A stretch of 64,000 nt of DNA from contig NZ_KB905816.1 in NCBI RefSeq assembly GCF_000381025.1, positions 716,355 to 780,354 of the forward strand, in the 5' to 3' direction. Positions 24,421 to 33,353 of the stretch are shown here, in pieces (positions within the stretch are counted from its first letter, which is position 1; each line of letters begins with the position of its first letter). The notes below the pieces were generated by a model. The model searched no databases. It saw nothing but the letters and a program-made list of their open reading frames with translations, and was not told the DNA's origin. The translations under genes were made by a program, and so were the position numbers. The DNA comes from Streptomyces sulphureus DSM 40104 (GTDB lineage: Bacteria > Actinomycetota > Actinomycetes > Streptomycetales > Streptomycetaceae).

Positions 24421-25572
24421 ATGGTACGGATACGTAGCATGGCCGCCGGTTCGGCACTCGCTGCCGCCTGCGTCCTCGCGCTCACCGCACTCCCCGCCAA
24501 CGCGGGCCAGCCGGCCCCCGACTCCGCCGCCGGCTCCCCCACGGCCGCCGAGCTCCCCGCCGGGATGCTCGACGCCATGCAGCGCGACCTCGGCCTGAGC
24601 AAGGGCCAGGTGACCGAGCGCCTCGCGGCCGAGGCCGAGGCCGCCGACGTCGAAGAGGCGCTCGCCGAGCAGTTGGGCGCCAGCTTCGGCGGCGCCTGGG
24701 TCTCGGGCGCCGACGCGCAGCTCACCGTGGCCACCACCGACGCGGCCGAGGTCGGCGCCATCGAGGCGCGCGGCGCGGTCGCCAAGGTCGTCGACCACAG
24801 CCTGAGCGACCTCAAGTCCCTGCAGAAGACCCTCGATTCGGCAGGCGTCGAGAGAGACGCCGCCGTCCGGTCGGTCGACGTCAGACACAACGCGGTCACC
24901 GTCCGCACCTCGGACACGGCGGCCGCCGAGCGGATCGTGGAGAAGGCAGGCGTCGACCCGAGCGCGGTGCGCACGGTGAAGTCCGCCGAAGCGCCCCGCA
25001 CGTACTACGACCTCGTGGGCGGCGACGCCTACTACATCAACAACACCTCGCGCTGCTCCATCGGGTTCTCCGTGACCAAGGGCAGCCAGCAGGGCTTCGT
25101 CACCGCGGGCCACTGCGGCAGGCCGGGCGCCAGCACCACCGGCTACAACCAGGTCGCGCAGGGCACCTTCCAGGGCTCCACCTTCCCCGGCAACGACTAC
25201 GCCTGGGTCGCCACCAACAGCAACTGGACGGCGACCCCGTACGTCAACGGCGGCGCCGTCCGCGTCTCCGGCTCGCAGCAGGCGGCGGTCGGCTCGACGG
25301 TCTGCCGCTCCGGCTCGACCACCGGTTGGCACTGCGGCACCATCCAGCAGCACAACACCAGCGTCACCTACCCCGAGGGCACCATCAACGGCGTCACCCG
25401 CACCTCGGTCTGCGCCGAGCCCGGCGACTCCGGCGGCTCCTTCATCTCCGGCAGCCAGGCCCAGGGCATGACCTCCGGCGGCTCCGGCAACTGCTCCTCC
25501 GGCGGAACCACCTACTACCAGCCCGTCAACCCGGCACTCTCCGTGTACGGCCTCAGCCTCACCACCGGCTGA
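24421..25572 (+). CDS. secreted chymotrypsin-like serine protease (streptogrisin type) with propeptide
   Basis: Predicted 383-residue prepro-protease of peptidase family S1 (alpha-lytic/streptogrisin group). Residues 1-30 are a signal peptide ending near ANA-GQP. Residues about 31-195 are a propeptide of the alpha-lytic type, the intramolecular chaperone. The mature enzyme starts near the segment YYDLVGGDAYY. The catalytic triad is His231 (TAGHC), Asp259 (NDYAW) and Ser337 (GDSGGS). Paired cysteines flank the His and Ser regions, and there is no C-terminal chitin-binding domain. The ATG follows CACGAGGAGGCAAC. A long hairpin follows the stop codon. Confidence 0.94.
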   Translation: MVRIRSMAAGSALAAACVLALTALPANAGQPAPDSAAGSPTAAELPAGMLDAMQRDLGLSKGQVTERLAAEAEAADVEEALAEQLGASFGGAWVSGADAQLTVATTDAAEVGAIEARGAVAKVVDHSLSDLKSLQKTLDSAGVERDAAVRSVDVRHNAVTVRTSDTAAAERIVEKAGVDPSAVRTVKSAEAPRTYYDLVGGDAYYINNTSRCSIGFSVTKGSQQGFVTAGHCGRPGASTTGYNQVAQGTFQGSTFPGNDYAWVATNSNWTATPYVNGGAVRVSGSQQAAVGSTVCRSGSTTGWHCGTIQQHNTSVTYPEGTINGVTRTSVCAEPGDSGGSFISGSQAQGMTSGGSGNCSSGGTTYYQPVNPALSVYGLSLTTG

Positions 25573-25581
25573 CGCACGCAC

Positions 25582-25619
25582 CCCGGGGCCGGACACCCAC
25601 GCAGGTGCCCGGCCCCGGG
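25582..25619. terminator. bidirectional hairpin between protease and pterin dehydratase genes
   Basis: CCCGGGGCCGGACACC (25582-25597) pairs with GGTGCCCGGCCCCGGG (25604-25619) at 15 of 16 positions around a 6-nt loop. It sits between two convergent genes, 9 nt after the protease stop and 6 nt before the other gene's stop, so it can serve both. Confidence 0.8.
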
Positions 25620-25625
25620 CACGTC

Positions 25626-25931
25626 TCAGACCGCCCCGTGGCCCGCCGCGATCTCCTCGACGCGGCGGGCCAACTCGGTGTCCTTCGCGGTGATCGCGCC
25701 GCCCGCGCTGTGCGTGTTCACCGAGACGGCGAGGGAGGCGTAGCCGAGCGTCTGCTCGGAGTGGTGGTCCAACTCCTCCTGGATCGCCGCGACATGGACG
25801 ACCATCGCGGCGGCGGCGAGGTGCCCGGGGAAGGAGTAGGTACGGCGCAGCGCGCCGCCCGAGACCTCCCAGCCGGGCAACGCCCCGAGTGCCTCGGCGG
25901 TCTCCTGCTCGGTCAACGGCTCGGGTGGCAT
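25626..25931 (-). CDS. 4a-hydroxytetrahydrobiopterin dehydratase (PCD/DCoH)
   Basis: Predicted 101-residue cytosolic protein of the pterin-4a-carbinolamine dehydratase family, which recycles oxidised pterin cofactor by removing water from 4a-hydroxytetrahydropterin. The length is normal. The core is visible: LPGWEVSGGALRRTYSFPGH, MVVHVAAIQEELDHHSEQTLGYASLAVSVNTH with the paired active-site histidines, and the C-terminal AITAKDTELARRVEEIA. The ATG at 25931 follows GGAAGGGGGCCGTG. No aromatic amino acid hydroxylase gene is nearby. Confidence 0.9.
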   Translation of the reverse strand: MPPEPLTEQETAEALGALPGWEVSGGALRRTYSFPGHLAAAAMVVHVAAIQEELDHHSEQTLGYASLAVSVNTHSAGGAITAKDTELARRVEEIAAGHGAV

Positions 25932-26430
25932 CACGGCCCCCTTCCCGGACGCACGCACGCCCTGTCGGTCCCCGCGGGCCGCCCGCGGGACGACCCGACT
26001 CGCGACGCCACCCTGCCATGCGCGCGGCGGTCCGAGGGGCAGGCGGGGGCGGGGAGTTCGGGAGCATGGACGGCCTTCGGGAGAGCATGGAAGCAAGTGA
26101 AGGTCTCTGCCGGCGAAGCGCCCTTGTCAGGAGACGGTGGGCATGTTCCCGGAGGCGCGGTCCTTGCTGTCGGCACGGACACCGTTCTCCTCGCAGGCGA
26201 AGGCCGCACGCAGTGCTCCGCGTCGCCCGTGCTCGAACCTCAACCGCGGTGCACGAAGGCCGCGCCGACCGTCCGAGGGGTCCCACCGCTCCCCGCGGAA
26301 GGCCATTGCCTTGCCGTCCGGACGACCGCACGAGGAACCTGGCCGGCGGTGACCGTCGGTACCGCTGACGCCTCCGACTTCTCCCCGTGGCCGCAGGGCT
26401 GGGCGCTCGGTGCTGGGGCGAGGTGGGCCG
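25932..26430. other. intergenic region without recognised gene
   Basis: 499 bp between the pterin dehydratase start and the end of the SDR gene. A GC hairpin with a one-base bulge (around 25968-25991) lies in the leader of the dehydratase gene. Several overlapping frames are open but all are Arg/Pro/Ser-rich and resemble nothing I know. I see no gene here; decayed coding sequence is possible. Confidence 0.45.
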
Positions 26431-27342
26431 TCACGGCCCGGCGGGCAGACTCACACCCGTCAGACGTTCCGCTTCGGCCCACAGTTGCGCGGCAACCTGC
26501 CGGTCCTTGCCCTTGCGGGTGAAGTCGGCCGGCGCCGGACGGCCGACCAAGCCCCAGCGGGGCCCGTAGTAGCCGCCCTGGGCCGCGTCCGGACTGGTCG
26601 CGGCGTAGAGCATCGGTGCCGCGCCGGCTTCGGCGGAGTGCTGCGGGGTCACCTTCCAGGCGACGCGGAACAGAAGGCTGGGCTCGCCTCCGAGCCGCGG
26701 CCCGGAAGCGGCGATGTTCGTGGCCGCGTTGCCCGGGTGCGCGCCGATCGACAGCAGCGGCCAGCCACGCTCCGTCGCGGTCCGCGCCAACTGCTGGGCC
26801 ATCAGCAGGCCGGCCAGCTTGGAGCGCCCGTACGCCGCCGTCGGGTCATACCGCTTGTGCCAGTTCAGGTCGCTGAAGTCGATCTTCCCGCGGGCGGCCA
26901 TCCCGCTGCTCATCGTCACCACCCGTGGCGCCGGCGCCTCCAGCAGCAGCGGGAGCAGGCGCACCGTGAGAGCGAACGGGCCGAGGAAGTTGCTGCCCAT
27001 CTGCAGCTCGAACCCGTCGACGGTCTCGTGGCGCACCGGTGGGAACATCACCCCGGCGTTGTTGAGCAGCAGGTCCAGCGGTCGATCGTCCGCGATCAGC
27101 CCGTCGGCGAACCCCTTGACGCTCGCCAGATCGGCCAGGTCCACCCGGCGTACCTCGACATCGGCCCCGGGGTGCTCGGCGAGGATGTCGAGTTTCGCCT
27201 CTTCGCCCCTGTCCTCGGCGCGCACGGCGAGGACGACGCGCGCTCCGGCACCGGCGAGCGCCGTGGCCGCTGCCTTGCCCGTGCCGCTGTTCGCACCGGT
27301 GACGACGGCGAGCTTCCCCTGCTGGTCGGGAATCCGGTACAT
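26431..27342 (-). CDS. short-chain dehydrogenase/reductase
   Basis: Predicted 303-residue SDR enzyme of the retinol-dehydrogenase/protochlorophyllide-reductase-like branch. The cofactor motif is TGANSGTGK near residue 15, followed by NNAG in LLLNNAGVMFP, the catalytic serine in VVTMSSGMAARG and Y-x-x-x-K in AYGRSKLAG. The ATG at 27342 has AAGGGG six bases upstream; a GTG one codon earlier is possible. It is divergent from a TetR gene with 94 bp between them, and that interval carries an inverted repeat, so the TetR protein probably controls it. Substrate unknown. Confidence 0.9.
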   Translation of the reverse strand: MYRIPDQQGKLAVVTGANSGTGKAAATALAGAGARVVLAVRAEDRGEEAKLDILAEHPGADVEVRRVDLADLASVKGFADGLIADDRPLDLLLNNAGVMFPPVRHETVDGFELQMGSNFLGPFALTVRLLPLLLEAPAPRVVTMSSGMAARGKIDFSDLNWHKRYDPTAAYGRSKLAGLLMAQQLARTATERGWPLLSIGAHPGNAATNIAASGPRLGGEPSLLFRVAWKVTPQHSAEAGAAPMLYAATSPDAAQGGYYGPRWGLVGRPAPADFTRKGKDRQVAAQLWAEAERLTGVSLPAGP

Positions 27343-27359
27343 CACGCACCCCTTTACGT

Positions 27360-27422
27360 ACTGCCGGTATCTTGTCTGCCCACGCTAAAGGACCACCGGT
27401 CACTTAGCAAAATACCGGCGGT
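27360..27422. promoter_or_regulatory. inverted repeat between SDR and TetR genes, probable operator
   Basis: ACTGCCGGTAT (27360-27370) and ATACCGGCGGT (27412-27422) are inverted copies with one mismatch; GCCGGTAT/ATACCGGC is exact. A further ACCGGT core lies between them near 27395. The arms sit close to the starts of both divergent genes (27342 and 27437), where a TetR repressor would block both promoters. Confidence 0.55.
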
Positions 27423-27436
27423 CTTAACATGGGGGC

Positions 27437-28105
27437 GTGACCTTCCAGCGAGCCCGCACCGACGAGCAGCGCAGCCAGCGACGGCAGCAGATCCTGGAAA
27501 CCGCGGCGACGATGCTCACGGAGACACCCGTCGCCAGGCTCAGCCTCAACGAACTGAGCCGCCGCACGGGCCTGGCAAAGGCGAACGTGCTGCGGTATTT
27601 CGAATCCCGTGAGGCGATCCTGCTCGACCTGCTCGACGCCGAGATGGCGCACTGGATCGCCGACCTGGAGCGCGCACCCACCAAGGACGACCGCACGCCG
27701 AGGGAGCGAGGCGACCGGCTGGCGGATCTCCTGGCCACTTCGATGAGGGAGCGGCCGGTACTGTGCGACCTGCTCAGCGCACAAGGCGCGGTCCTGGAGC
27801 ACAACATCTCCACCGCGCTCTGCCTCCGGCACAAGCACGCTGCCCGACGTTCGCTGCACGGCCTCACCGCACTGGTTCGCCGACACCTGCCCGAACTCGG
27901 CGCCGACGGCGCGGCCGAGCTGACCGAGACGACTTTGCTCATGGCCATCACCGCGTGGCAGTGCAGCCGCCCTTCCCCGGCCATGGAAGCCGCCTACGCC
28001 TCAGAACCCGCCCTCGCCGCCATGCGTGTCGACTTCACCGACGTCGTACGCCGCACGGCGACGGTGACCGCCTCCGGCCTACTCGCCCGCCAAGAGGGAC
28101 CCTGA
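27437..28105 (+). CDS. TetR-family transcriptional regulator
   Basis: Predicted 222-residue regulator. Residues about 12-60 are the TetR DNA-binding domain (RRQQILETAATMLTETPVARLSLNELSRRTGLAKANVLRYFESREAIL, in order), including the LAKANVLRYF recognition helix. The C-terminal ligand domain is helical and not recognisable by class. I use the GTG at 27437, preceded by GGGGGC; an ATG 9 nt upstream is immediately stopped. It is divergent from the SDR gene and likely represses it and itself through the repeat at 27360-27422. Confidence 0.9.
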   Translation: MTFQRARTDEQRSQRRQQILETAATMLTETPVARLSLNELSRRTGLAKANVLRYFESREAILLDLLDAEMAHWIADLERAPTKDDRTPRERGDRLADLLATSMRERPVLCDLLSAQGAVLEHNISTALCLRHKHAARRSLHGLTALVRRHLPELGADGAAELTETTLLMAITAWQCSRPSPAMEAAYASEPALAAMRVDFTDVVRRTATVTASGLLARQEGP

Positions 28106-28366
28106 GCATCGACGGCTACCGAGCCGCCTGCGCCCGCTGAAGGACAGCACCGAATACCGCGCCTCCCGAAGCGGTATGCCGTCCCCTCTCTGGGCTTCGC
28201 TGACCGCCCGTAGTCTCTGGCGGCCGCCCGTCACTCGCGGCCCCGTTCGCCGCACCGTCGGTAACGACGCAGAAGACGCCCGCCCCCGCACTGGTGCCAG
28301 CCCCCCAACCGAAGGGCGGGCCAAGCGGCTGTCGGCGACCTCCCCTCGGCGGAGAGGCTCGACGGC

Positions 28367-29407
28367 ATGACGACAGCACCACACCTGCCGCCGCCTGCGA
28401 GTGAACAGCCCCCCGGCAGGGGAAGCGACTTCGCCGGCCTCTCCCGACAGATCGGCGCCGCCGGCCTGCTCCGCCGCCGCCCCGGCTACTACGCCGCACG
28501 CATCGCCCTCGTGGTACTCGCAGCGGCCGGATGCGGCGCCGCCTTCCTCCTGGTCGGCGAGAGCTGGTGGCAGTTGGCGGTCGCCGTCGTGCTCGGACTC
28601 GTCTACGGGCAACTCGCGCTGCTCGCGCACGACGTGGCGCACCGGCAGGTGTTCGCCTCGCGCGCCTGGAGCGAGCGCGCCGGTCGCCTCCTCGGCAACC
28701 TCGGCATCGGGATGTCGTACGGCTGGTGGATGAACAAGCACACACGGCACCACGCCAACCCCAACCACGAGGAGCACGACCCGGACGTCGCACCGGACAT
28801 CCTGGTCTGGTCGCGGGAGCAGGCGGAGCAGTCGCGCGGCGTTCCCCGCTTCATCGGGCGCCACCAGGCCGCGCTCTTCTTCCCGCTCCTCACGTTGGAA
28901 GGGTTCAACCTCCACGTCTCCAGCGTCCGCGCACTGCGCCAGCGGCACATGAAGCGCCCGCTCCTCGAAGGGGCGCTGCTCCTCGTCCACTTCGCCGGCT
29001 ACCTGGCCGCGCTCTTCGTCCTGCTGCCGCCCGGCATGGCCACCGCCTTCCTGCTGGTGCACCACGCCGTCTTCGGCGTCTACCTCGGCTCGATCTTCGC
29101 GCCCAACCACAAGGGCATGCCCACGCTCAAGGGCGACGAGCGCCCGGACTTCCTCCGCCGCCAGGTCCTCACCTCGCGCAACGTGCGCGGTGGCCTCTTC
29201 ACCGACGTCCTCCTCGGCAGCCTCAACTACCAGATCGAGCACCACCTCTTCCCGAGCATGCCCACACCTCACCTGCGCCGCGCGCGCCCGCTCGTCCGCC
29301 GGCACTGCGCCGAACTCGGCATCCCCTACCACGAGACGGGGCTGTTCACCTCGTGGCGCGAGGCGCTGCGGCACATGCGCGAGGTGGGCGAGCCGCTGCG
29401 GAACTGA
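28367..29407 (+). CDS. membrane fatty acid desaturase
   Basis: Predicted 346-residue integral membrane di-iron desaturase. The three histidine boxes are present: HDVAH at residue 88, HTRHH at residue 125 with the following HANPNHEEHD, and QIEHH with histidines at 292-293. Hydrophobic pairs flank boxes 1 and 2 and lie before box 3 (VLAAAGCGAAFLLV, LLVHFAGYLAALFVLL). The form with QxxHH in box 3 is typical of front-end/acyl-CoA-type desaturases, as in DesA3-like actinobacterial proteins. The ATG at 28367 follows GGCGGAGAGGCTCGACGGC. It is monocistronic and convergent with the phosphodiesterase gene; the electron donor is not encoded nearby. Confidence 0.9.
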   Translation: MTTAPHLPPPASEQPPGRGSDFAGLSRQIGAAGLLRRRPGYYAARIALVVLAAAGCGAAFLLVGESWWQLAVAVVLGLVYGQLALLAHDVAHRQVFASRAWSERAGRLLGNLGIGMSYGWWMNKHTRHHANPNHEEHDPDVAPDILVWSREQAEQSRGVPRFIGRHQAALFFPLLTLEGFNLHVSSVRALRQRHMKRPLLEGALLLVHFAGYLAALFVLLPPGMATAFLLVHHAVFGVYLGSIFAPNHKGMPTLKGDERPDFLRRQVLTSRNVRGGLFTDVLLGSLNYQIEHHLFPSMPTPHLRRARPLVRRHCAELGIPYHETGLFTSWREALRHMREVGEPLRN

Positions 29408-29425
29408 CCAGGAGTCGGAGGCGAC

Positions 29426-29447
29426 CGCGCCCGTCAGGACGGGCGCG
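29426..29447. terminator. short bidirectional hairpin
   Basis: CGCGCCCGTC (29426-29435) and GACGGGCGCG (29438-29447) form a 10-bp stem (with the closing bases forming the loop) between two convergent genes. It overlaps the last codons of the phosphodiesterase gene and starts 19 nt after the desaturase stop. Confidence 0.5.
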
Positions 29448-31545
29448 CGGCCCGCTTCTCCGGCTCCCGCGCCGCCGTCGCACCCCACAACTCCCCGGCG
29501 TACGCGGCGGACTCCGAGAGCCACCGCCGCAGCACCGCGTGGATGCGCTCGGCGCCGACGAGTTCGTCGCCGTCCTCCGTGGGCGGGGAGAGCGTGAGCG
29601 GCGAGAGCAGGAACGGCTCGCTCTGCTCGCCGCCGAGTCCGCCGTGGGAGCCGATCTGCTCCTCGAAGGCGTGCACGGCGCCGCTCCCGTCGACCGCCGA
29701 GTTGACCATGACGTCGGCCACGTGCGGGAACCCGGCGGTACGCCGCACCGCTGCCGCGGCACCTGGCCCGAACGGCGCGAGCGGATCGCTCGGTCCGACA
29801 ACCTCGCCGCTGGCGAGCCGGTGCTCGCTCCCGCCCCTACCGAGGACGACGGGCCCGTGCCGCTCGCTCTGCACGAGGACGAAACCGACGCCCGGGTGGT
29901 CGGCGAGGGCACGCAGCAACGCCGGCGAGCGCAGCCCGAGTTGCTCGCGGGTCATACGCCCCGGCACGTCGGGAAAGGAGACGAGACCGAGGTTGCCCGA
30001 GCAGAGGACGACGGGCCCCGCCGACCGGGGCGGCTTGCGCGGCACCTCCTGCCCGTCCTCCTCGGGCCGGTGGAGCGCCGTGCGGGCCGCGGTGCGCGCC
30101 TCCGACCCGCTCACCGTCCGCCGCGCGCGGCGCCGTACGGGCAGGCCGCACCCGGCGCGCACCAGCTCCTCCAGCGTCAGCCCGTACGCGCTCTCGAAGG
30201 TCTCGCCGAAGCTCTGGCCGTGGTCGGAGAGGAGCACAAGCCGGTAGGGCCGCGGGGAGCGTTCGGCGACCTTCGAGATGAGCGCGATCGACCGGTCGAG
30301 CCGGCGGAGCACCTGGCGCGCGTCGCGGCTGCGGGGGCCCGAGTGGTGCGCCACCTCGTCGTAGGCGACGAGGTCCGCGTAGACGGCGGTGCGCCCGCTG
30401 AGGAGGTCGCCGAGGACGGCGGTGACGACGACGTCGCGCTCCACGACGGTCGCGAAGGCACGGAGGAAGGGGTACAGCCCGCCCCTGCTGACGCGCGGCG
30501 TCTCCCGCCGCAGCCGCGACCGTGTCGCCTGCGCCATCTCCCGGAACACCTCGGCGACGAACGAGACGGCCGTGCGCGTCGCGTTGGCCGGGTCGGAGAA
30601 GTAGGCGAAGTATCCGGCCCTGGAACGTGTCTCCTTGCCGCGGCGTGCGGCGATCGAGAGGACGAGCGCGACCTGCGCGGCGCCGCCGCTGAAGAGGTTG
30701 CCCCTGCTCGCCCCGTCGAGCGCGAGCAGCCCGCGGTCCCCGGTGCGCGCGACGGCCCTGCGCTGGAGCTCGACGGCGCTGGAGGGCCGGTTGCTCACCA
30801 TCACCTCGCCCGTCTCCTTCTCGTACCAGCGGAAGGCGGGGACGTCCTCGTTGCTGCCGTGCAGGATGCCGAGTTGGCTGGCACCCGTCTGGCTCGACCA
30901 GTCGGTGCGCCAGCGGCTGAGCCGGTGGGTGCTTCCGCACATCGCGGCGACCGTCGGCATCAGCGGCTCGGAGCCGTCGGGCGGGTCGACCGCGTCGCGG
31001 AGGACGGCGTGGCCCACGCCGTCGAGTTGGAGGAAGACGACGCCCGGCGTGGCGGGGCCGCGGCGCGGTCCCTCGCGTCTGCGCCTGCGGTAGGCGAGGC
31101 GGGAGAGGCGGCGGCGGTAGGCGCCGTCGTCCCTGACCGTGAGGAAGGTGCTCGTCGCCGAGGAGGTGGCGGACATCACCGCGGCGACGACGACGGCCGT
31201 CGTCGGGTCCGTGCTGCCCCGTCCGTAGGGGGTGAGGTTGATCGCCAACCACAGCAGCGATCCGTTGAGGAAGAAGACGAGCGCGCCGAGGACCGCAGCG
31301 GGGACGAGCAGCAGCGCCCGCACGAGGACGGGCCAGACCAGCGCCCCGAGCAGGCCGAAGGCGCCGGCGCCGATCGCCGCCGTGATCCCGATCCGCGTGG
31401 CGCTGTCGCCGTCGGCCGACTGGAGCCGGAAATCCGGCAGGACGGCGGCGAGCACCAGCATCGTCAGGGTGCCGACCGCCCAGACGGCGCAGACCCGCAG
31501 AAGGCCCGCACCGAGGGTGCGCCACGGTGGCAGCCGGCGTCGCAC
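29434..31545 (-). CDS. membrane-anchored alkaline phosphatase/type I phosphodiesterase-like protein
   Basis: Predicted 703-residue protein. Residues about 1-150 contain four hydrophobic segments resembling the phage-holin-family-4 membrane region (VCAVWAVGTLTMLVLAAVLP, GAFGLLGALVWPVLVRALLLVPAAV). A basic linker follows. Residues about 165-690 are an alkaline-phosphatase-superfamily domain with metal ligands in VVFLQLDGVG, the nucleophile region SSQTGASQLGILHGSNED, YADLVAYDEVAHHSGP, VLLSDHGQSFG and a late GSHGGLGG histidine. The GTG at 31545 follows GGGGAGACGGA. It probably hydrolyses phosphodiesters or phosphoesters at the membrane. The fused holin-like region suggests anchoring rather than pore formation. 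Monocistronic. Confidence 0.88.
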   Translation of the reverse strand: MRRRLPPWRTLGAGLLRVCAVWAVGTLTMLVLAAVLPDFRLQSADGDSATRIGITAAIGAGAFGLLGALVWPVLVRALLLVPAAVLGALVFFLNGSLLWLAINLTPYGRGSTDPTTAVVVAAVMSATSSATSTFLTVRDDGAYRRRLSRLAYRRRRREGPRRGPATPGVVFLQLDGVGHAVLRDAVDPPDGSEPLMPTVAAMCGSTHRLSRWRTDWSSQTGASQLGILHGSNEDVPAFRWYEKETGEVMVSNRPSSAVELQRRAVARTGDRGLLALDGASRGNLFSGGAAQVALVLSIAARRGKETRSRAGYFAYFSDPANATRTAVSFVAEVFREMAQATRSRLRRETPRVSRGGLYPFLRAFATVVERDVVVTAVLGDLLSGRTAVYADLVAYDEVAHHSGPRSRDARQVLRRLDRSIALISKVAERSPRPYRLVLLSDHGQSFGETFESAYGLTLEELVRAGCGLPVRRRARRTVSGSEARTAARTALHRPEEDGQEVPRKPPRSAGPVVLCSGNLGLVSFPDVPGRMTREQLGLRSPALLRALADHPGVGFVLVQSERHGPVVLGRGGSEHRLASGEVVGPSDPLAPFGPGAAAAVRRTAGFPHVADVMVNSAVDGSGAVHAFEEQIGSHGGLGGEQSEPFLLSPLTLSPPTEDGDELVGAERIHAVLRRWLSESAAYAGELWGATAAREPEKRAARPS

Positions 31546-31786
31546 TCCGTCTCCCCTCTCGGGTACGGCACTTGGGCAGGGGGCCGTACCGTCGCGTTGC
31601 GGTCTCGATCAGGCACCCGGCTCCTCCCCGACGCGGGCACAACGTCCACTTTTTCATAGTCCGGTGCGCCGCCGGGCCTCGCCCGGAGCCGCCGGGCCGG
31701 TCCCGGTGTGCGCGGGGGCGCCGTAGGGTCGTGGGGTGGAAGGGCCGGCCGGGCAGCGGCGGCCGGCGGCGCAGGAAGGAGGTTCC

Positions 31787-32563
31787 GTGGCGGTCGAGGT
31801 CACCTGGTGGGGTCACGCCACCGCGACGGTGCGGGACTCGGGGACGACGGTCCTCACCGACCCGCTCCTCGTGCACCGCCTCGCGCACCTCAGGCGCAGG
31901 CGGGGCCAACTGCCGCCCGCGCGGGCCGCGGAGGCCGACCTGGTCCTCGTCTCCCACCTGCACGCCGACCACCTCCACGTCGGCTCGCTCGCGCGGCTGG
32001 CGGCCGGCACCCGCGTCGTCGTCCCGACCGGAGCGGTCCGGGCGGTGCCGGGGCTGCGGCGGCTCGCCAAGGTGCTGCGGGTCGAGGAGGTCGCCGCCGG
32101 CGACCTGGTGCGCGCGGGAGCGCTCACGGTGCGCGCGGTGCCGGCGGCGCACGACGGCCGGCGCCTGCCGTACGGCCCGCACCGTGCGCCCGCGCTCGGC
32201 TACGTCATCGAGGGCGAGGCCCGCACCTACTTCGCGGGCGACACCGGCCTGTGGGACGGCATGGCGAAGGCGGTCGGCCCCGTCGACGTGGCGCTGCTGC
32301 CGGTCGGCGGCTGGGGCCCCTTCCTCGGCAACGAGCACCTCGACGCGCGCCGGGCCGCCGACGCCGCGGCGCTCCTCGCGCCGGCGTGCGCCGTACCCGT
32401 CCACTACGGCACGTACTGGCCGATCGGCCTCGACGCGGTGCGTCCGCACGAGTTCCACTCGCCCGGCACGGAGTTCGTGCGCATGGCCGCGCACCACGCG
32501 CCCGCCGTCGAAGCCCACCTCCTCGGGCACGGCGAACAGGTGCGGTGGGGTGCTGCCGGGTGA
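31787..32563 (+). CDS. MBL-fold metal-dependent hydrolase (UlaG-like)
   Basis: Predicted 258-residue metallo-beta-lactamase-fold hydrolase. Metal ligands are in HLHADH (the HxHxDH motif), preceded by VTWWGHATATV and followed by AHDGR, YFAGDTGLWDG and HYGTYWPIG. This order is typical of UlaG/RNase-Z-like small-molecule hydrolases. I chose the GTG at 31787, which has AGGAAGGAGG directly upstream; an earlier GTG at 31736 lacks one. It overlaps the DedA gene by 4 nt, so the two are translationally coupled. Substrate unknown. Confidence 0.88.
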   Translation: MAVEVTWWGHATATVRDSGTTVLTDPLLVHRLAHLRRRRGQLPPARAAEADLVLVSHLHADHLHVGSLARLAAGTRVVVPTGAVRAVPGLRRLAKVLRVEEVAAGDLVRAGALTVRAVPAAHDGRRLPYGPHRAPALGYVIEGEARTYFAGDTGLWDGMAKAVGPVDVALLPVGGWGPFLGNEHLDARRAADAAALLAPACAVPVHYGTYWPIGLDAVRPHEFHSPGTEFVRMAAHHAPAVEAHLLGHGEQVRWGAAG

Positions 32564-33234
32564 CCGAGTTCCTGGAGCAGCTCGCGCGTACGGGCCGCGA
32601 GCTGCTCGCCACCGTGGGCGAGGCGGCCGTGCCGCCGGAGTCCACGCAGCAGGCGGTGGGGTATCCGTCGCTCTTCCTCCTCGTGGTGCTGGGGTCGCTC
32701 GTGCCCGTGGTGCCGACGGGGGCCCTGGTGAGCGGTTCCGCCGTGGTGGCGCTCCACCAGAGCGTGCCCGTGCTCTCGCTGCTGACGGTCTTCGGCGTCT
32801 CCGCCTTCGCCGCGTTCCTCGGCGACCTCGGGCTCTACTGGCTGGGGCAGCGCGGTGTCGGCTCGAAGAACGGCTCGCGGTGGCTCACCCGGCTCCGCGA
32901 ACGCGTCGCGCCCGACCGGCTGGCCCAGGCCCACGACCAGCTCCGCCGGCACGGCGTCCTCGTCCTCGTGCTCTCGCGGTTGCTTCCCGCCGGGCGCATC
33001 CCCGTGATGCTCGCCTGCCTGCTGGCGCGGATGCCGGTGCGCGAGTTCGTCCGCGGCGACGTGCCCGCCTGCCTCGTCTGGGCCGTCGCGTACCAGGCGA
33101 TCGGCATCCTCGGCGGCGCGCTCTTTCCCGAACCGTGGGAGGGGGTGGCCGCGGCGGTCGGGTTGACGCTGCTGGTGAGCGCAGCGCCGTCGCTGTGGCG
33201 GCGGCTGCGGCGGGGACGGAGCAGGACTGGCTGA
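32560..33234 (+). CDS. DedA-family membrane protein
   Basis: Predicted 224-residue membrane protein of the DedA/VTT family. There are four or five hydrophobic segments. The re-entrant-loop segments of the family are visible: SLVPVVPTGALVSGSAVVAL, FGVSAFAAFLGDLGLYWLGQRG and the conserved basic motif LSRLLPAGRIPVMLACLLARM. Family members are involved in lipid-carrier or phospholipid translocation and membrane homeostasis. The GTG at 32560 overlaps the stop of the MBL gene by 4 nt. Confidence 0.88.
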   Translation: MTEFLEQLARTGRELLATVGEAAVPPESTQQAVGYPSLFLLVVLGSLVPVVPTGALVSGSAVVALHQSVPVLSLLTVFGVSAFAAFLGDLGLYWLGQRGVGSKNGSRWLTRLRERVAPDRLAQAHDQLRRHGVLVLVLSRLLPAGRIPVMLACLLARMPVREFVRGDVPACLVWAVAYQAIGILGGALFPEPWEGVAAAVGLTLLVSAAPSLWRRLRRGRSRTG

Positions 33235-33353
33235 TCCGGCACGTGCGCCCGCGCGACGGGCGGCAGTCGGCCGCCCGTCCCGGTGAGCGGAAGCCGCGGC
33301 CCACAGCCGCCGCCGCTCGTACAGTCCCGGGCCCCGAGGCGGAGGAGGCTCGC

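Noticed and set aside
25968..25991. GC hairpin before the pterin dehydratase gene as a riboswitch
   Set aside because: A single bulged stem without any conserved riboswitch core; too little structure to name.
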